Assembly: GCA_039915505.1 (NCBI GenBank)
Contig: JBDSND010000138.1
Coordinates: forward strand, 1-31,982
Length of the DNA stretch: 31,982 nucleotides
Origin: CAIWHR01 sp039915505
Lineage (GTDB): Bacteria; Pseudomonadota; Gammaproteobacteria; Burkholderiales; Casimicrobiaceae
Direction of reading: 5' to 3'
This document shows positions 8,759 through 16,909 of the stretch, piece by piece. Each line of letters starts with the position of its first letter. Within the stretch, counting starts at the first letter, position 1. The position numbers and the translations under genes were made by a program. The notes below the pieces were generated by a model. The model was given only the letters and a program-made list of their open reading frames with translations, was not told where the DNA came from and ran no database searches.

Positions 8759-8792
8759 ATCCTGACAGGTGACCATGACACCGAAGTGACAG
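8759..8792 (-). promoter_or_regulatory. Pho box and -10 element for ppk1-sixA
   Basis: Read on the minus strand, 8792-8775 is CTGTCAC-TTCG-GTGTCAT: two seven-base repeats close to the CTGTCAT consensus, four bases apart, the spacing PhoB dimers need. Exactly ten bases further lies CAGGAT (8764-8759), a plausible -10 at the distance seen in Pho promoters, which would put the transcript start near 8752. A third heptamer, CTGTCAG, occupies 8768-8762 but is two bases out of phase. The most upstream possible ppk1 start codon (8781) lies inside the box. Confidence 0.75.
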
Positions 8793-8859
8793 TGGCGACC
8801 CGCCAGAAACTTGGGTTCGATCAAGCTACTCCGGGCTGAAGCCGATTTGCTTGATACGC

Positions 8860-8874
8860 GTGCTAGGTTAGCAC
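8860..8874. repeat. Small inverted repeat between ppk1 and ppx
   Basis: GTGCTA-GGT-TAGCAC: a perfect six-base palindrome with a three-base centre in the divergent intergenic region. It could be an operator half-site pair or chance. No recognised regulator consensus. Confidence 0.35.
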
Positions 8875-8891
8875 CAGACCTTGATGGAGCT

Positions 8892-8944
8892 TAATGGGGT
8901 CGGTGTAAGTTATCGTGCGCTGATAACTTACACCGACCCCATTA
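8892..8944. repeat. REP-like perfect hairpin element
   Basis: Arms of 23 bases at 8892-8914 and 8922-8944 are exact reverse complements with a seven-base loop (GTGCGCT). The arm begins TAATGGGGTCGGTG. Palindromes starting with a GGGGTC core are common as dispersed REP-type elements spread by REP-associated tyrosine transposases; no transposase is present here. It ends 31 bases before the proposed ppx start, so if ppx is transcribed from further upstream the hairpin lies in its leader. No T-run follows, so it is not a standard terminator. Confidence 0.8.
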
Positions 8945-8975
8945 CGCGACGGCGCGATTGCTTATACTCGGCGGC

Positions 8976-10469
8976 GTGAACGATGCTGCCACTCGCGACG
9001 CGACCGCGCCGGCGACCCTCGCGGTCGTGGATATGGGCTCCAACAGCTTCCGCCTGGAATTCGGGCGGGTTGAAGGCAGCCAGATCTTCCGCCTCGACAC
9101 CTGGCGCGAGACGCTCCGGCTCGGCGGCCAGATCGACGCCCGCGGCCGGATAACACGGGAAGGACAGCAGCAGGCCCTCGCCTGTCTCGGCCGGTTCGCG
9201 GAGCGCTTGCGCGGTCTGCATCCCGGTGCGGTGCGCGCTGTGGCGACCAACACGTTCCGGGTCGCGACCAATGCCCCGCTCTTTCTGGCCAAGGCGGAGC
9301 GCGTGCTCGGCTTCCCGATCGATGTCATCAATGGCCACGAGGAAGCACGTCTCATCTACCTGGGGGTGGCGCACGTGCTGCCCGCCTCGGAGGAGCGCCG
9401 TCTGGTCATCGACATCGGTGGCGGCTCGACCGAGTTCATCATCGGCCACGGCATGCATGCCGAAACGCTCGACAGCCTGCCGATCGGCTGTGTCAGCATG
9501 TCGGCGCGCTTCTTCCCGGGCAGCAAGCTCGCGGCGACCGCCTTTCGTGACGCCGAGACCGTGGCGCGTGCCGAAGTCGAGGCGATTGCCAGTACGTTCT
9601 CTCGGCAGCGCTGGGACGTTGCGTACGCATCGTCGGGCACCGCCCTCGCACTCGCCGACATTCTGGCGCAGAACGGCTGGTGCGACAGCGGCATCACGCC
9701 GGAAGGTCTCGCCCGGTTGCGCAAGCGCATGATCGGCGCGGGCGACGTGGCCCGGCTGGACCTCGCAGCGCTCAAACCCGCGCGGGCTCCCGTGCTCGCC
9801 GGCGGGCTCGCCATTATGACCGCCGCGCTCGGCGAACTCGAAGTCGAATGCATCCAGCCGGTCGGGGGTGCGTTGCGTCTGGGCGTGCTCTACGATCTGC
9901 TCGGCCGCACCGAGCACCAGGATGCACGCAGTCGAACCATCGAGCAGTTCCTGAAGCGCTACCACGTCGACCAGGCGCACGCCGAGCGCGTCGCGGCCAC
10001 GGCCTTGGCCCTCTACCGCCGCGCGCTGCGCGATCCGCAACCGGACGACATCCAGCGCCTGCAGTGGGCGGCATTGCTGCACGAGATCGGCTTTTCGGTC
10101 TCCCACAACGGCTTCCACAAGCACGGCGCCTATATTCTCGCCAACGCCGACATGCCGGGATTCGCCTCCGGCGAGCAGCGCAACCTTGCCGAGCTGGTGC
10201 TCGGTTGCCGCGGTGGTCTCGCGAAGATGCTGCCGCGTCTGCGCGAGCAGCCCTTGCAGACGCAACTGCTTGCGCTCCGTCTCGCCGTGCTATTCCACCA
10301 TGCCCGACGCGCGATCGACCTGCCCAAGGTGACCCTTGGCACGGGCAAGCCCATCGACCTGCACGTGCCGGCGCGCTGGCTGAAAGCCCATCCGCTGTCG
10401 GCGCACCTGATCAAGCAGGAGCGCGACCAATGGAAGTCCGTAGGCATTCGCTGGAAATCGACGCGCTGA
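8976..10469 (+). CDS. ppx: Exopolyphosphatase / guanosine pentaphosphatase family
   Basis: Ppx/GppA phosphatase with the ASKHA fold: VVDMGSNSFRLEFG (phosphate 1 loop) near residue 16, NGHEEARLIYLGV near 112, and VIDIGGGSTEFI (phosphate 2 loop) near 137. A C-terminal HD-like helical domain follows (LLHEIGFSVSHNGFHKHGAYIL). The enzyme removes terminal phosphates from polyphosphate and/or converts pppGpp to ppGpp; position beside ppk1 favours polyphosphate. I choose GTG 8976 (497 residues) because it brings the start close to the first motif; a TTG at 8958 would add six residues. There is no strong ribosome site. TATACT at 8963-8968 could be a -10, which would make the message almost leaderless, but no good -35 matches it. 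No Pho box faces this gene. Confidence 0.92.
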   Translation: MNDAATRDATAPATLAVVDMGSNSFRLEFGRVEGSQIFRLDTWRETLRLGGQIDARGRITREGQQQALACLGRFAERLRGLHPGAVRAVATNTFRVATNAPLFLAKAERVLGFPIDVINGHEEARLIYLGVAHVLPASEERRLVIDIGGGSTEFIIGHGMHAETLDSLPIGCVSMSARFFPGSKLAATAFRDAETVARAEVEAIASTFSRQRWDVAYASSGTALALADILAQNGWCDSGITPEGLARLRKRMIGAGDVARLDLAALKPARAPVLAGGLAIMTAALGELEVECIQPVGGALRLGVLYDLLGRTEHQDARSRTIEQFLKRYHVDQAHAERVAATALALYRRALRDPQPDDIQRLQWAALLHEIGFSVSHNGFHKHGAYILANADMPGFASGEQRNLAELVLGCRGGLAKMLPRLREQPLQTQLLALRLAVLFHHARRAIDLPKVTLGTGKPIDLHVPARWLKAHPLSAHLIKQERDQWKSVGIRWKSTR

Positions 10470-10767
10470 GGCGACGCGCCCTGCCCACGCGCCGAGCGAT
10501 CCGCCGAGCTCCGATCGGGCGGGTGAACTCCCGACCGACGCGCCTTCGACGGCGACCGCGCCCAGGCTTCGCACTGTCACGAAACCGTCACACAATTGCA
10601 CGGCATCGCGGGCATCATACGGCCCTCCCCTGCCGGCGACCCGCTGGTCCGTACGCGGCGCGCACGGACCACCGGCGTCGAATGCTAGCGGGGCCGCATC
10701 GTGACCCGCTGTCCGCTCGCTACGGGCAACCCGGTGGACCGATGTGCACCCACGCATGGAGATCGAG
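10470..10767. promoter_or_regulatory. Leader region of the CYTH-CHAD gene with a Pho box
   Basis: 298 bases between ppx and the next gene with no gene of their own. At 10574-10591 lies CTGTCAC-GAAA-CCGTCAC, two Pho heptamers with the required four-base gap, reading toward the CYTH-CHAD gene. Ten bases further the sequence is GGCATC (10602-10607), a poor -10; CATCAT at 10613-10618 is another candidate. If the box is used, the leader would be about 150 bases. GC-rich short palindromes after the ppx stop do not form a convincing terminator. Confidence 0.6.
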
Positions 10768-12303
10768 ATGGCTTCAGGAATCGAAATCGAAATCAGGCTG
10801 GTCGGATCGGGCAAGACGCTGAACGCGCTGACCCGCGCGCGTGCGTTCGCGCGCGTGACCGTGGGCGATGCGACGACCCAGCACTTGGAGACGACGTATT
10901 GGGACACACCCGATTACGCCTTCCGCAATGCCGGCATGGCACTGCGCGTGCGCACTCGGGATGGCGGTACACCCCTCTTGAGCCTTAAAACGGATCGTGC
11001 CGAGGCGCTCGCACGTGACGAAACCGAGGTACCACTCGAGACGGACGTGCCCGATCTCGAGGGGCTGGTGGCGGCGGGCTGGTCGCCGCCCCGCGCGTTG
11101 CGCAAGTTGCATGCGTCTCCCCAGCCGGTGTTCGCGTCGCGGGTCACCCGCCGGGTGCATCCGCTCACGTTTGCGGACGGCACGGTAGCCGAGCTCGCGC
11201 TGGACAGGGGCGAATTGCGCACTGCTGGCGCGGAGGCCATGACTGAGCGCGTCGATGAGGTCGAGATCGAGCTCGTCCAGGGTGATCCTCGCCGCATCCT
11301 GGAACTCGCGGTATCGTTGATGACGGAATTCCCGGCCCTGCGGTTACTGCTCGCAAGCAAGGCGGAGCGGGCGTTCCGGCTCAGGGGCGGTGTACCCGCA
11401 GCTGCGCGGCGCGCCCGCAACATCGCCGTGAATGCCAAGGAACCGGCGGGGATGATCGCGGTGCGGGCGGCCGCCGAGGCGCTGGCGCAGGTTGCCGCCA
11501 ATGTCGAGGGCGAAAGCCGCGGCAACGATGTCGATCACGTGCACCAACTGCGGATCGGCATCCGGCGGTGGAGGATCGCGGTCACGCTGGCGCGTGCCGC
11601 CGGATTGCCGTTGCCTTCGGCAACGCTGCGGGCCGAGATCGATTCGGTCTGGAGCCTGCTTGGGAGCGCACGAGACTGGGACGTCTTCGAGCATCAGACT
11701 TGGCCCGCGATGCACGCCACCGCGGTTGGCCGGGACCTCTCCGGGGCACGCGACCAGGCCCTGATGCGCGAACGCAGCGCCCGGCATCAGGCTTTGCGCA
11801 GTACGCTGACCGGGCAACGCTTCCACCAGGCGCTGCTGGTCGCGTTGTGGGCGGTAGAGAACCAGCGCGAATTTCTGCAGAACGCCACGTCGGTGGAGCA
11901 CGCCAAGTCGCTCGCCCGCGCGGTTTTGCGCAAGCGCATGAAACAGGTGCGGCGGCGGGGCGACAAGCTGGCCGAGCTCTTACCCGACGACCTGCATCGT
12001 CTACGCATCGATGCGAAGAAGCTGCGGTACGCCGCCGAGTTCGCCGCGCTCCCGTTCGCCAAGGGCGCGGTCAAGCGCTTCCTGCGCCGACTCCGAAACG
12101 TGCAGTCCACCCTGGGAGCGATGCACGACCTCGATACCGCGCAGCCGCTGCTCGACCCGATCACTCGTGCCGGTCCAACGGAGACGCGGGGACCCCTGCA
12201 CGCGACGTGGCAGGCGTACGCCGGGGCGCGCCGGAAGCGCTTGGCGCGCCGTCTGGCGCGGGACTGGAAGCGCCTCGACAACGCCAAGCCGTTCTGGAGG
12301 TAA
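10768..12303 (+). CDS. CYTH-CHAD domain protein (inorganic triphosphatase-like)
   Basis: 511 residues from ATG 10768, with GGAG (10758-10761) six bases upstream; ATG 10756 and GTG 10744 are in frame but lack this site. Residues 1-200 are a CYTH (triphosphate tunnel) domain, as in E. coli YgiF triphosphatase: ALRVRTRDGG, SLKTDR, DEVEIELVQGD and ASKAERAF. Residues 220-505 are a CHAD domain with the two conserved basic helices (DHVHQLRIGIRRWR and LHRLRIDAKKLRYAAEF); CHAD domains bind polyphosphate. The N-terminal ExExK signature reads E6-I-E8-I-R10, with Arg in place of the usual Lys. Position between ppx and the pst-pho operon, plus a Pho box upstream, supports a role in polyphosphate or tripolyphosphate turnover. 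Converges with phoR. Confidence 0.9.
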   Translation: MASGIEIEIRLVGSGKTLNALTRARAFARVTVGDATTQHLETTYWDTPDYAFRNAGMALRVRTRDGGTPLLSLKTDRAEALARDETEVPLETDVPDLEGLVAAGWSPPRALRKLHASPQPVFASRVTRRVHPLTFADGTVAELALDRGELRTAGAEAMTERVDEVEIELVQGDPRRILELAVSLMTEFPALRLLLASKAERAFRLRGGVPAAARRARNIAVNAKEPAGMIAVRAAAEALAQVAANVEGESRGNDVDHVHQLRIGIRRWRIAVTLARAAGLPLPSATLRAEIDSVWSLLGSARDWDVFEHQTWPAMHATAVGRDLSGARDQALMRERSARHQALRSTLTGQRFHQALLVALWAVENQREFLQNATSVEHAKSLARAVLRKRMKQVRRRGDKLAELLPDDLHRLRIDAKKLRYAAEFAALPFAKGAVKRFLRRLRNVQSTLGAMHDLDTAQPLLDPITRAGPTETRGPLHATWQAYAGARRKRLARRLARDWKRLDNAKPFWR

Positions 12304-12461
12304 GTATCGGGTCGCGCCGCCGTCGAACGAAGAGTCATTCCTCAGGATCGCCCCTCTCGACGTGCACGCGTTAACGAGCGTCGATCGTTCACCTTTTCGG
12401 GAGCTCGCCCTCCGGCGGCTGCTGCCCACCCCCGTTTCCCCGACGCGATGATGCGGTCGAG

Positions 12462-13802
12462 CTAGCCATTCGCTGACAGCGACCCGCGCGCATGCGCAGT
12501 CAAGGCCACCCGCGCCACGCGCGCCGCGGGAAGCCAGACCGCGAAGGTGCTGCCACGCCCCGGCTCGCTGCTGATGCGCAATTCCGCTTGATGGCGCAAC
12601 AGCACGTGCTTGACGATGGCAAGCCCGAGGCCGGTGCCGCCGGTTGCCCGCGAGCGCCCGCGATCGACGCGATAGAAGCGCTCGGTCAGCCGCGGAATGT
12701 GGTCGGGGTCGATGCCGATGCCGGTATCGGTCACCGCGAATACCCCGGAGCCAGCGTCATCCACACGCCAAGAGAGGGTGATCCGGCCGCCCTCGGGCGT
12801 GTAGCGCACGGCGTTGCTGACGAGGTTGGCGAAGGCGCTGCGCAACTCGTCAAGGCTTGCCGTTACCCGTGCCGCGGGGCCCGCCTCGATTACGATCTCG
12901 TGCACGCCGGCCGATAGCGCCCGACCCTCGGCGGCGAGCTCGTCGATCAGCGGGGCCATCGAGAACTCGCTTGCCGCGAGGTCACCGCCCTGGCCTTCCA
13001 GCGACGACAGCGTGAGCAGGTCATCGACCAGGCGCTGCATGCTCTGCGTCTGCTGCTCCATCAGTGCGAGGTACCGGGCTTTCTCCCGTGGGGCGACCTC
13101 GAGGTCCTGCAGGGTCTCGAGAAAGCCGCGCACCACCGTGAGCGGGGTCTTGAGTTCGTGGGAAACGTTGGCGATGAAGTCGCGCCGCATCCTCGCCACG
13201 CCCTCCAGGGCCGTCACGTCACGGCTCATGAGGAGCTTCTCCTCGTCGCCGAAGGGCACCACCTGCACCGATAACGTGGTGCCGGGCTCGCGCTGCGAGT
13301 CGATGATCACGGGCTCGTTCCAGTCCCCGGTCTCGAGGTAGCGCACCACGACCGGCTGGCGAACGAGATTGGCGAGCGGCCGGCCGACATCGCGGTCGAG
13401 ATCGAGGCCCAGGTGCGCCGCGGCTCTTTGGTTCGCCCAGCGCACCCGGTCGAGGTCGTCGAGGATCACCAGGCCATCCGGGATGGCATCCGCCGCGCCT
13501 CGAAAGCGTTCGATGGTATGAGCGAGCCCGCGCTGGTACGCGGTCCGCCCCCGCGAGCGATGGTGCAGTGCTGCCAACGGCGCCGACCAGGGTCCGCCGG
13601 AGTCCGGTACCGGCGCCTCCGTGGGCCCCGCCGCCCACCGCTGCACGCGCACCAGGTTGCGCAGGTGGTAGGCGATGACGATCAGATTTCCTGCGACCAG
13701 GACCCCAACCGCCCAGATGCCACCGAAGAACGCCCAGGCCAATGCCGCGCTGGCGAGCACCACGGCCGGGGCCAGCAGCCCAACGAGGACGACCGGGTTC
13801 AT
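12462..13802 (-). CDS. phoR: Phosphate regulon sensor histidine kinase
   Basis: 446 residues. Two membrane segments (about 5-26 and 29-47) with almost no periplasmic loop, a linker, a PAS domain (about 103-200), HisKA with the phospho-acceptor SHELKTPL (His215), then HATPase_c with NLVSNAVRYTP, DTGIGID, RLTERFYRVD and GGTGLGLAI. PhoR phosphorylates PhoB when phosphate is low and is held inactive by PstSCAB-PhoU when phosphate is plentiful. The start codon overlaps the phoB stop by four bases (ATGA), indicating translational coupling. Last gene of the operon; 158 bases separate its stop from that of the convergent CYTH-CHAD gene, and I see no good terminator there. Confidence 0.96.
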   Translation of the reverse strand: MNPVVLVGLLAPAVVLASAALAWAFFGGIWAVGVLVAGNLIVIAYHLRNLVRVQRWAAGPTEAPVPDSGGPWSAPLAALHHRSRGRTAYQRGLAHTIERFRGAADAIPDGLVILDDLDRVRWANQRAAAHLGLDLDRDVGRPLANLVRQPVVVRYLETGDWNEPVIIDSQREPGTTLSVQVVPFGDEEKLLMSRDVTALEGVARMRRDFIANVSHELKTPLTVVRGFLETLQDLEVAPREKARYLALMEQQTQSMQRLVDDLLTLSSLEGQGGDLAASEFSMAPLIDELAAEGRALSAGVHEIVIEAGPAARVTASLDELRSAFANLVSNAVRYTPEGGRITLSWRVDDAGSGVFAVTDTGIGIDPDHIPRLTERFYRVDRGRSRATGGTGLGLAIVKHVLLRHQAELRISSEPGRGSTFAVWLPAARVARVALTAHARGSLSANG

Positions 13803-14515
13803 CCTCCCGGTGGGAAGCCGCTCACCGCGCGGGGCGTCGCGAGTCGATAGCCGCTGCCGCGTACCGTCTCGATCAACGCGTCGGCCCCGAACGGCTCGAG
13901 GGCGAGCCGCAGCCGACGGATGTGCACGTCGACCGTGCGTTCCTCAATCTCGACGTGATCGCCCCAGACGCGGTCGAGCAGGTGCGCGCGGGAGTGCACA
14001 CGCTCCGGCCGGGCGAGCAGATACTTGAGGAGCCGGAACTCGGTGGGCCCGAGCGCGATCTCCTGCCCGTTCACCACCACGCGATGGGTCACGGGATCGA
14101 GGACGATCGGCCCCGCCTGAAGTGGCTCCTGGGCAGCCTCAGGGGCTCGCCGGCGCAGCACCGTCTTGATGCGCGCCTTGAGCTCGCGAGGCGAGAAGGG
14201 CTTGGTAACGTAGTCGTCGACCAGCCCCTCGAGGCCCGCGATCTTGTCGTCCTCCGACGCCTTGGCCGTCACCATGATGATCGGCAAGTCGCGGGTACGG
14301 GCCTGGGACCGCAACGACCGCGCCAGTGCGAGGCCGGACTGGCCGGGCAGCATCCAGTCGAGCAGGACCAGGTCGGGGACGGCCGCCCCGAGGTAGCGCA
14401 TGGCCGCCTCGGCGTCGCCGACGCCCTGAACGGCGTACCCGGCGTCCTTGAGATGGACGGTAATGAGCTCCCGTATCGCCGGCTCGTCTTCGACGACGAG
14501 GACCGTGGGCATCAT
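13799..14515 (-). CDS. phoB: Phosphate regulon response regulator
   Basis: 238 residues, OmpR/PhoB class. The receiver domain spans 1-125 with the acidic pocket E9-D10-E11, phospho-acceptor Asp53 in LVLLDWMLPG, MVTAK, and YVTKPF with the conserved lysine. The winged-helix DNA-binding domain spans about 135-230 (LGPTEFRLLKYLLARPERVHSR; ERTVDVHIRRLR; VRGSGYRL). The phosphorylated dimer binds direct heptamer repeats of the CTGTCAT type; three candidate sites are in this window. Four-base overlaps with phoU upstream and phoR downstream. A second Met at codon 2 makes the start ambiguous by one residue. Confidence 0.96.
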   Translation of the reverse strand: MMPTVLVVEDEPAIRELITVHLKDAGYAVQGVGDAEAAMRYLGAAVPDLVLLDWMLPGQSGLALARSLRSQARTRDLPIIMVTAKASEDDKIAGLEGLVDDYVTKPFSPRELKARIKTVLRRRAPEAAQEPLQAGPIVLDPVTHRVVVNGQEIALGPTEFRLLKYLLARPERVHSRAHLLDRVWGDHVEIEERTVDVHIRRLRLALEPFGADALIETVRGSGYRLATPRAVSGFPPGG

Positions 14516-15222
14516 GGCTGCTCGACCTCGTCCCTGATCTGCTGCGCGGTGGCATGCCGGACGTCCTTGCCGCGCACCATCTGCACGACCGCTTCGGCAA
14601 TGTTCTTGGCGTGGTCGCCTACCCGCTCGATGGATTTCGCGATGAACACGATCTCGAGCGCGGCGCCGATGGTGCGGGGGTCCTCCATCATGTAGCTGAT
14701 GAGCTGGCGCAGGATCGCCGAGAACGCCGCATCGATCGCCTCGTCGCGGGCGATCACCGTGCAGGCGGCGTCGACATCCAGGCGCGCGAAGGCGTCAAGC
14801 ACGGCCTGCACCATTTCCCGCGCCTCCTGCGCGGCACGGACGACTTCGAACAGCCGCACGTCGCCCAGACGGTCGCCGCTCCGGGCCTCGGAGGCCTTGT
14901 AGGCGATCTTCTTGGTTTCGTCGCCGATGCGCTCCAATTCGTTGACCACCTTGGTGATGGTGAGGATGGTGCGCAGATCGACCGCGGCGGGCTGGCGACG
15001 GGCGATGATCTGGCTGCACTGCTCGTCCATGCGGATCTGCTGGTCGTTGATGCGCTGCTCGTCGGCTCCGACCAAGTCGACGAGATTGGCGCGATCGTTG
15101 TCCTTCACCAGGGCATCGATCGCCCGGCCGAGCTGGGTCTCGACCAGCCCGCCCATCGCCAGCACGCCGCTCCTGATGGCCTCCATCTCGATGTCGAACT
15201 GCCGGGTGGTGTGCTCATACAT
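14512..15222 (-). CDS. phoU: Phosphate transport system regulator PhoU
   Basis: 236 residues, two PhoU three-helix repeats. It begins with the typical HTTRQFDIEMEAIRSGVLAMGGLVE; ARRQPAAVDLRTILTITKVVNELERIGDE marks the end of repeat 1, and the matching region in repeat 2 is AKSIERVGDHAKNIAEAV. The ExxRxxD-like acidic patches bind metal clusters in homologues. PhoU links the Pst transporter to PhoR and keeps the regulon off in high phosphate. AGGAG precedes the ATG by seven bases. It sits 18 bases after the pstB stop. Confidence 0.95.
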   Translation of the reverse strand: MYEHTTRQFDIEMEAIRSGVLAMGGLVETQLGRAIDALVKDNDRANLVDLVGADEQRINDQQIRMDEQCSQIIARRQPAAVDLRTILTITKVVNELERIGDETKKIAYKASEARSGDRLGDVRLFEVVRAAQEAREMVQAVLDAFARLDVDAACTVIARDEAIDAAFSAILRQLISYMMEDPRTIGAALEIVFIAKSIERVGDHAKNIAEAVVQMVRGKDVRHATAQQIRDEVEQP

Positions 15223-15240
15223 GATCGTCTCCTGGCGGCC

Positions 15241-16044
15241 CTATCCGAACCGGCCGGTGATGTAGTCCTCGGTCTCCTTGCGCCTGGGACGGAGGAAGAG
15301 CTCGTCGGTCAGGCCGAACTCCAGCACCTCCCCGAGGTACATGTATGCCGTGCAGTCGGAGACGCGGGCGGCCTGCTGCATGTTGTGGGTGACGATGGCA
15401 ATGGTGTAGTCCGCTTTGAGCTCGGAAATGAGCTCCTCGATCTTCGCCGTCGAGATCGGATCAAGCGCCGAGGTCGGTTCGTCGAGGAGCAGCACCTCGG
15501 GCTTCACCGCGACTGCCCGGGCGATGCATAGGCGCTGCTGCTGTCCACCGGATAGCGCCATGCCGCTCTGCTTCAGCTTGTCCTTGGCCTCGTTCCACAT
15601 GGCCGCCTTGGTGAGCGCCCATTCGACCCGCTCGTCCATGTCGCGGGTCGACAGCTTCTCGTAGAGTCTCACGCCGAAAGCGATGTTGTCGTAGATCGAC
15701 ATCGGGAACGGCGTCGGCTTCTGGAACACCATGCCGATCTTGGCGCGAAGCAGGTTGAGGTCGGTGCCGATATCGAGCATGTTACGCCCGTTGAACACGA
15801 TCTCGCCCTCGGCGCGCTGACCAGGGTACAGCGAGTACATCCGGTTAAAAGTGCGCAGGAGGGTCGACTTGCCGCAGCCAGACGGTCCGATGAACGCCGT
15901 CACCCGCCGTTCGGCGACGTCGACATTGATGTCCTTCAGGGCCTGGAACTTGCCATAGTAGAAATTGAGCGAGCGCACCGCGATGGTCGTGCGGCTGCCG
16001 GCATCGCTGCCGAGTTTTCTTTCGGGGACCTGGATCTGGAGCAT
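15241..16044 (-). CDS. pstB: Phosphate ABC transporter ATP-binding protein
   Basis: 267 residues from ATG 16044. The frame stays open far upstream, through pstA, but the PstB homology begins here, and the gap after the pstA stop is five bases. Walker A GPSGCGKST near 56, Q-loop VFQKPTPFP, signature LSGGQQQRLCIARA, Walker B VLLLDEPTSALDP, switch His in THNMQQAARVSD, and the family ending DYITGRFG. It energises phosphate import through PstC and PstA at the inner membrane. The ribosome site is poor, which fits coupling to pstA. Confidence 0.96.
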   Translation of the reverse strand: MLQIQVPERKLGSDAGSRTTIAVRSLNFYYGKFQALKDINVDVAERRVTAFIGPSGCGKSTLLRTFNRMYSLYPGQRAEGEIVFNGRNMLDIGTDLNLLRAKIGMVFQKPTPFPMSIYDNIAFGVRLYEKLSTRDMDERVEWALTKAAMWNEAKDKLKQSGMALSGGQQQRLCIARAVAVKPEVLLLDEPTSALDPISTAKIEELISELKADYTIAIVTHNMQQAARVSDCTAYMYLGEVLEFGLTDELFLRPRRKETEDYITGRFG

Positions 16045-16049
16045 GGGAT

Positions 16050-16889
16050 CTATTGGATGCGCTGTCGGAACAACGTACGGGCGATGATGTTGATCGCCAG
16101 GACGGCGAGGGTGATAAGGAGCGCGGCCGCCCAGGCGAGCTGCTGCCACTCCTCGAAAGGACTCATCGCGAACTGAAAGATGACCACCGGCAAGTTCGCC
16201 ATGGGCGCATTCATGTCGGCACTGAAGAACTGGTTGTTGAGGGCCGTGAACAGTAGCGGCGCGGTCTCCCCGGACATGCGCGCCACGGCGAGCAGCACCC
16301 CCGTGACCACACCGCCCTTCACGGCGCGCAGGGTCACCTTGAGGATCACCCGCCACATCGGCGCCCCGAGCGCAACCGCAGCCTCGCGTAGGCTGCCAGG
16401 AACGAGGACGAGCATATTCTCGGTGGTGCGCACGACCACCGGAATCGCGATGAGGGCAAGGGCGAGCGAACCCGCCCAGCCCGAGAAGTGCTGAACCCGC
16501 GCCACATAGACCGTGTACACGAATAGCCCGAGCACGATCGATGGCGCGGACAGCAGGATGTCGTTGATGAACCGCGTCAGGTTCGCCACCCAGCGCTGCT
16601 TGCCGTACTCGGCGAGGTAGATGCCCGCCAGCACACCGATCGGCGTGCTGATCAGGGTCGCGAAACCGACGATCATGACACTGCCGTAGATCGCATTGGC
16701 GAGCCCGCCTGCCGAGCCGGGCGGAGGCGTGGTCTGAGTGAAGAGCGTCGGCGATAGCGCGGTCACCCCCCTCGAGAACAGAACGAACAGGATCCAGAGC
16801 AGGAACCCCATGCCGAACGCCATGGTGAGCACCGACACCGCCAGATTGATGCGATTGATCAGGATGCGTCGCTGGTAGAGGGAGAACAT
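16050..16889 (-). CDS. pstA: Phosphate ABC transporter permease PstA
   Basis: 279 residues, six predicted membrane segments. Family signatures include GGLANAIYGSVMIV near 80, the EAA-loop region SLREAAVALGAPMWRVILKVTLR near 165, and GVLLAVARMSGETAPLLFTA. It forms the inner-membrane channel with PstC. AAGGGG lies about ten bases before the ATG at 16889. The gap to pstC is 20 bases. Confidence 0.95.
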   Translation of the reverse strand: MFSLYQRRILINRINLAVSVLTMAFGMGFLLWILFVLFSRGVTALSPTLFTQTTPPPGSAGGLANAIYGSVMIVGFATLISTPIGVLAGIYLAEYGKQRWVANLTRFINDILLSAPSIVLGLFVYTVYVARVQHFSGWAGSLALALIAIPVVVRTTENMLVLVPGSLREAAVALGAPMWRVILKVTLRAVKGGVVTGVLLAVARMSGETAPLLFTALNNQFFSADMNAPMANLPVVIFQFAMSPFEEWQQLAWAAALLITLAVLAINIIARTLFRQRIQ

Positions 16890-16909
16890 GGATTGGGTCC
16901 CCTTCGCGG

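Noticed and set aside
12304..12461. Terminator between the CYTH-CHAD gene and phoR
   Set aside because: Only a six-base stem (TCGACG/CGTCGA) with a 16-base loop and no T-run; not convincing.
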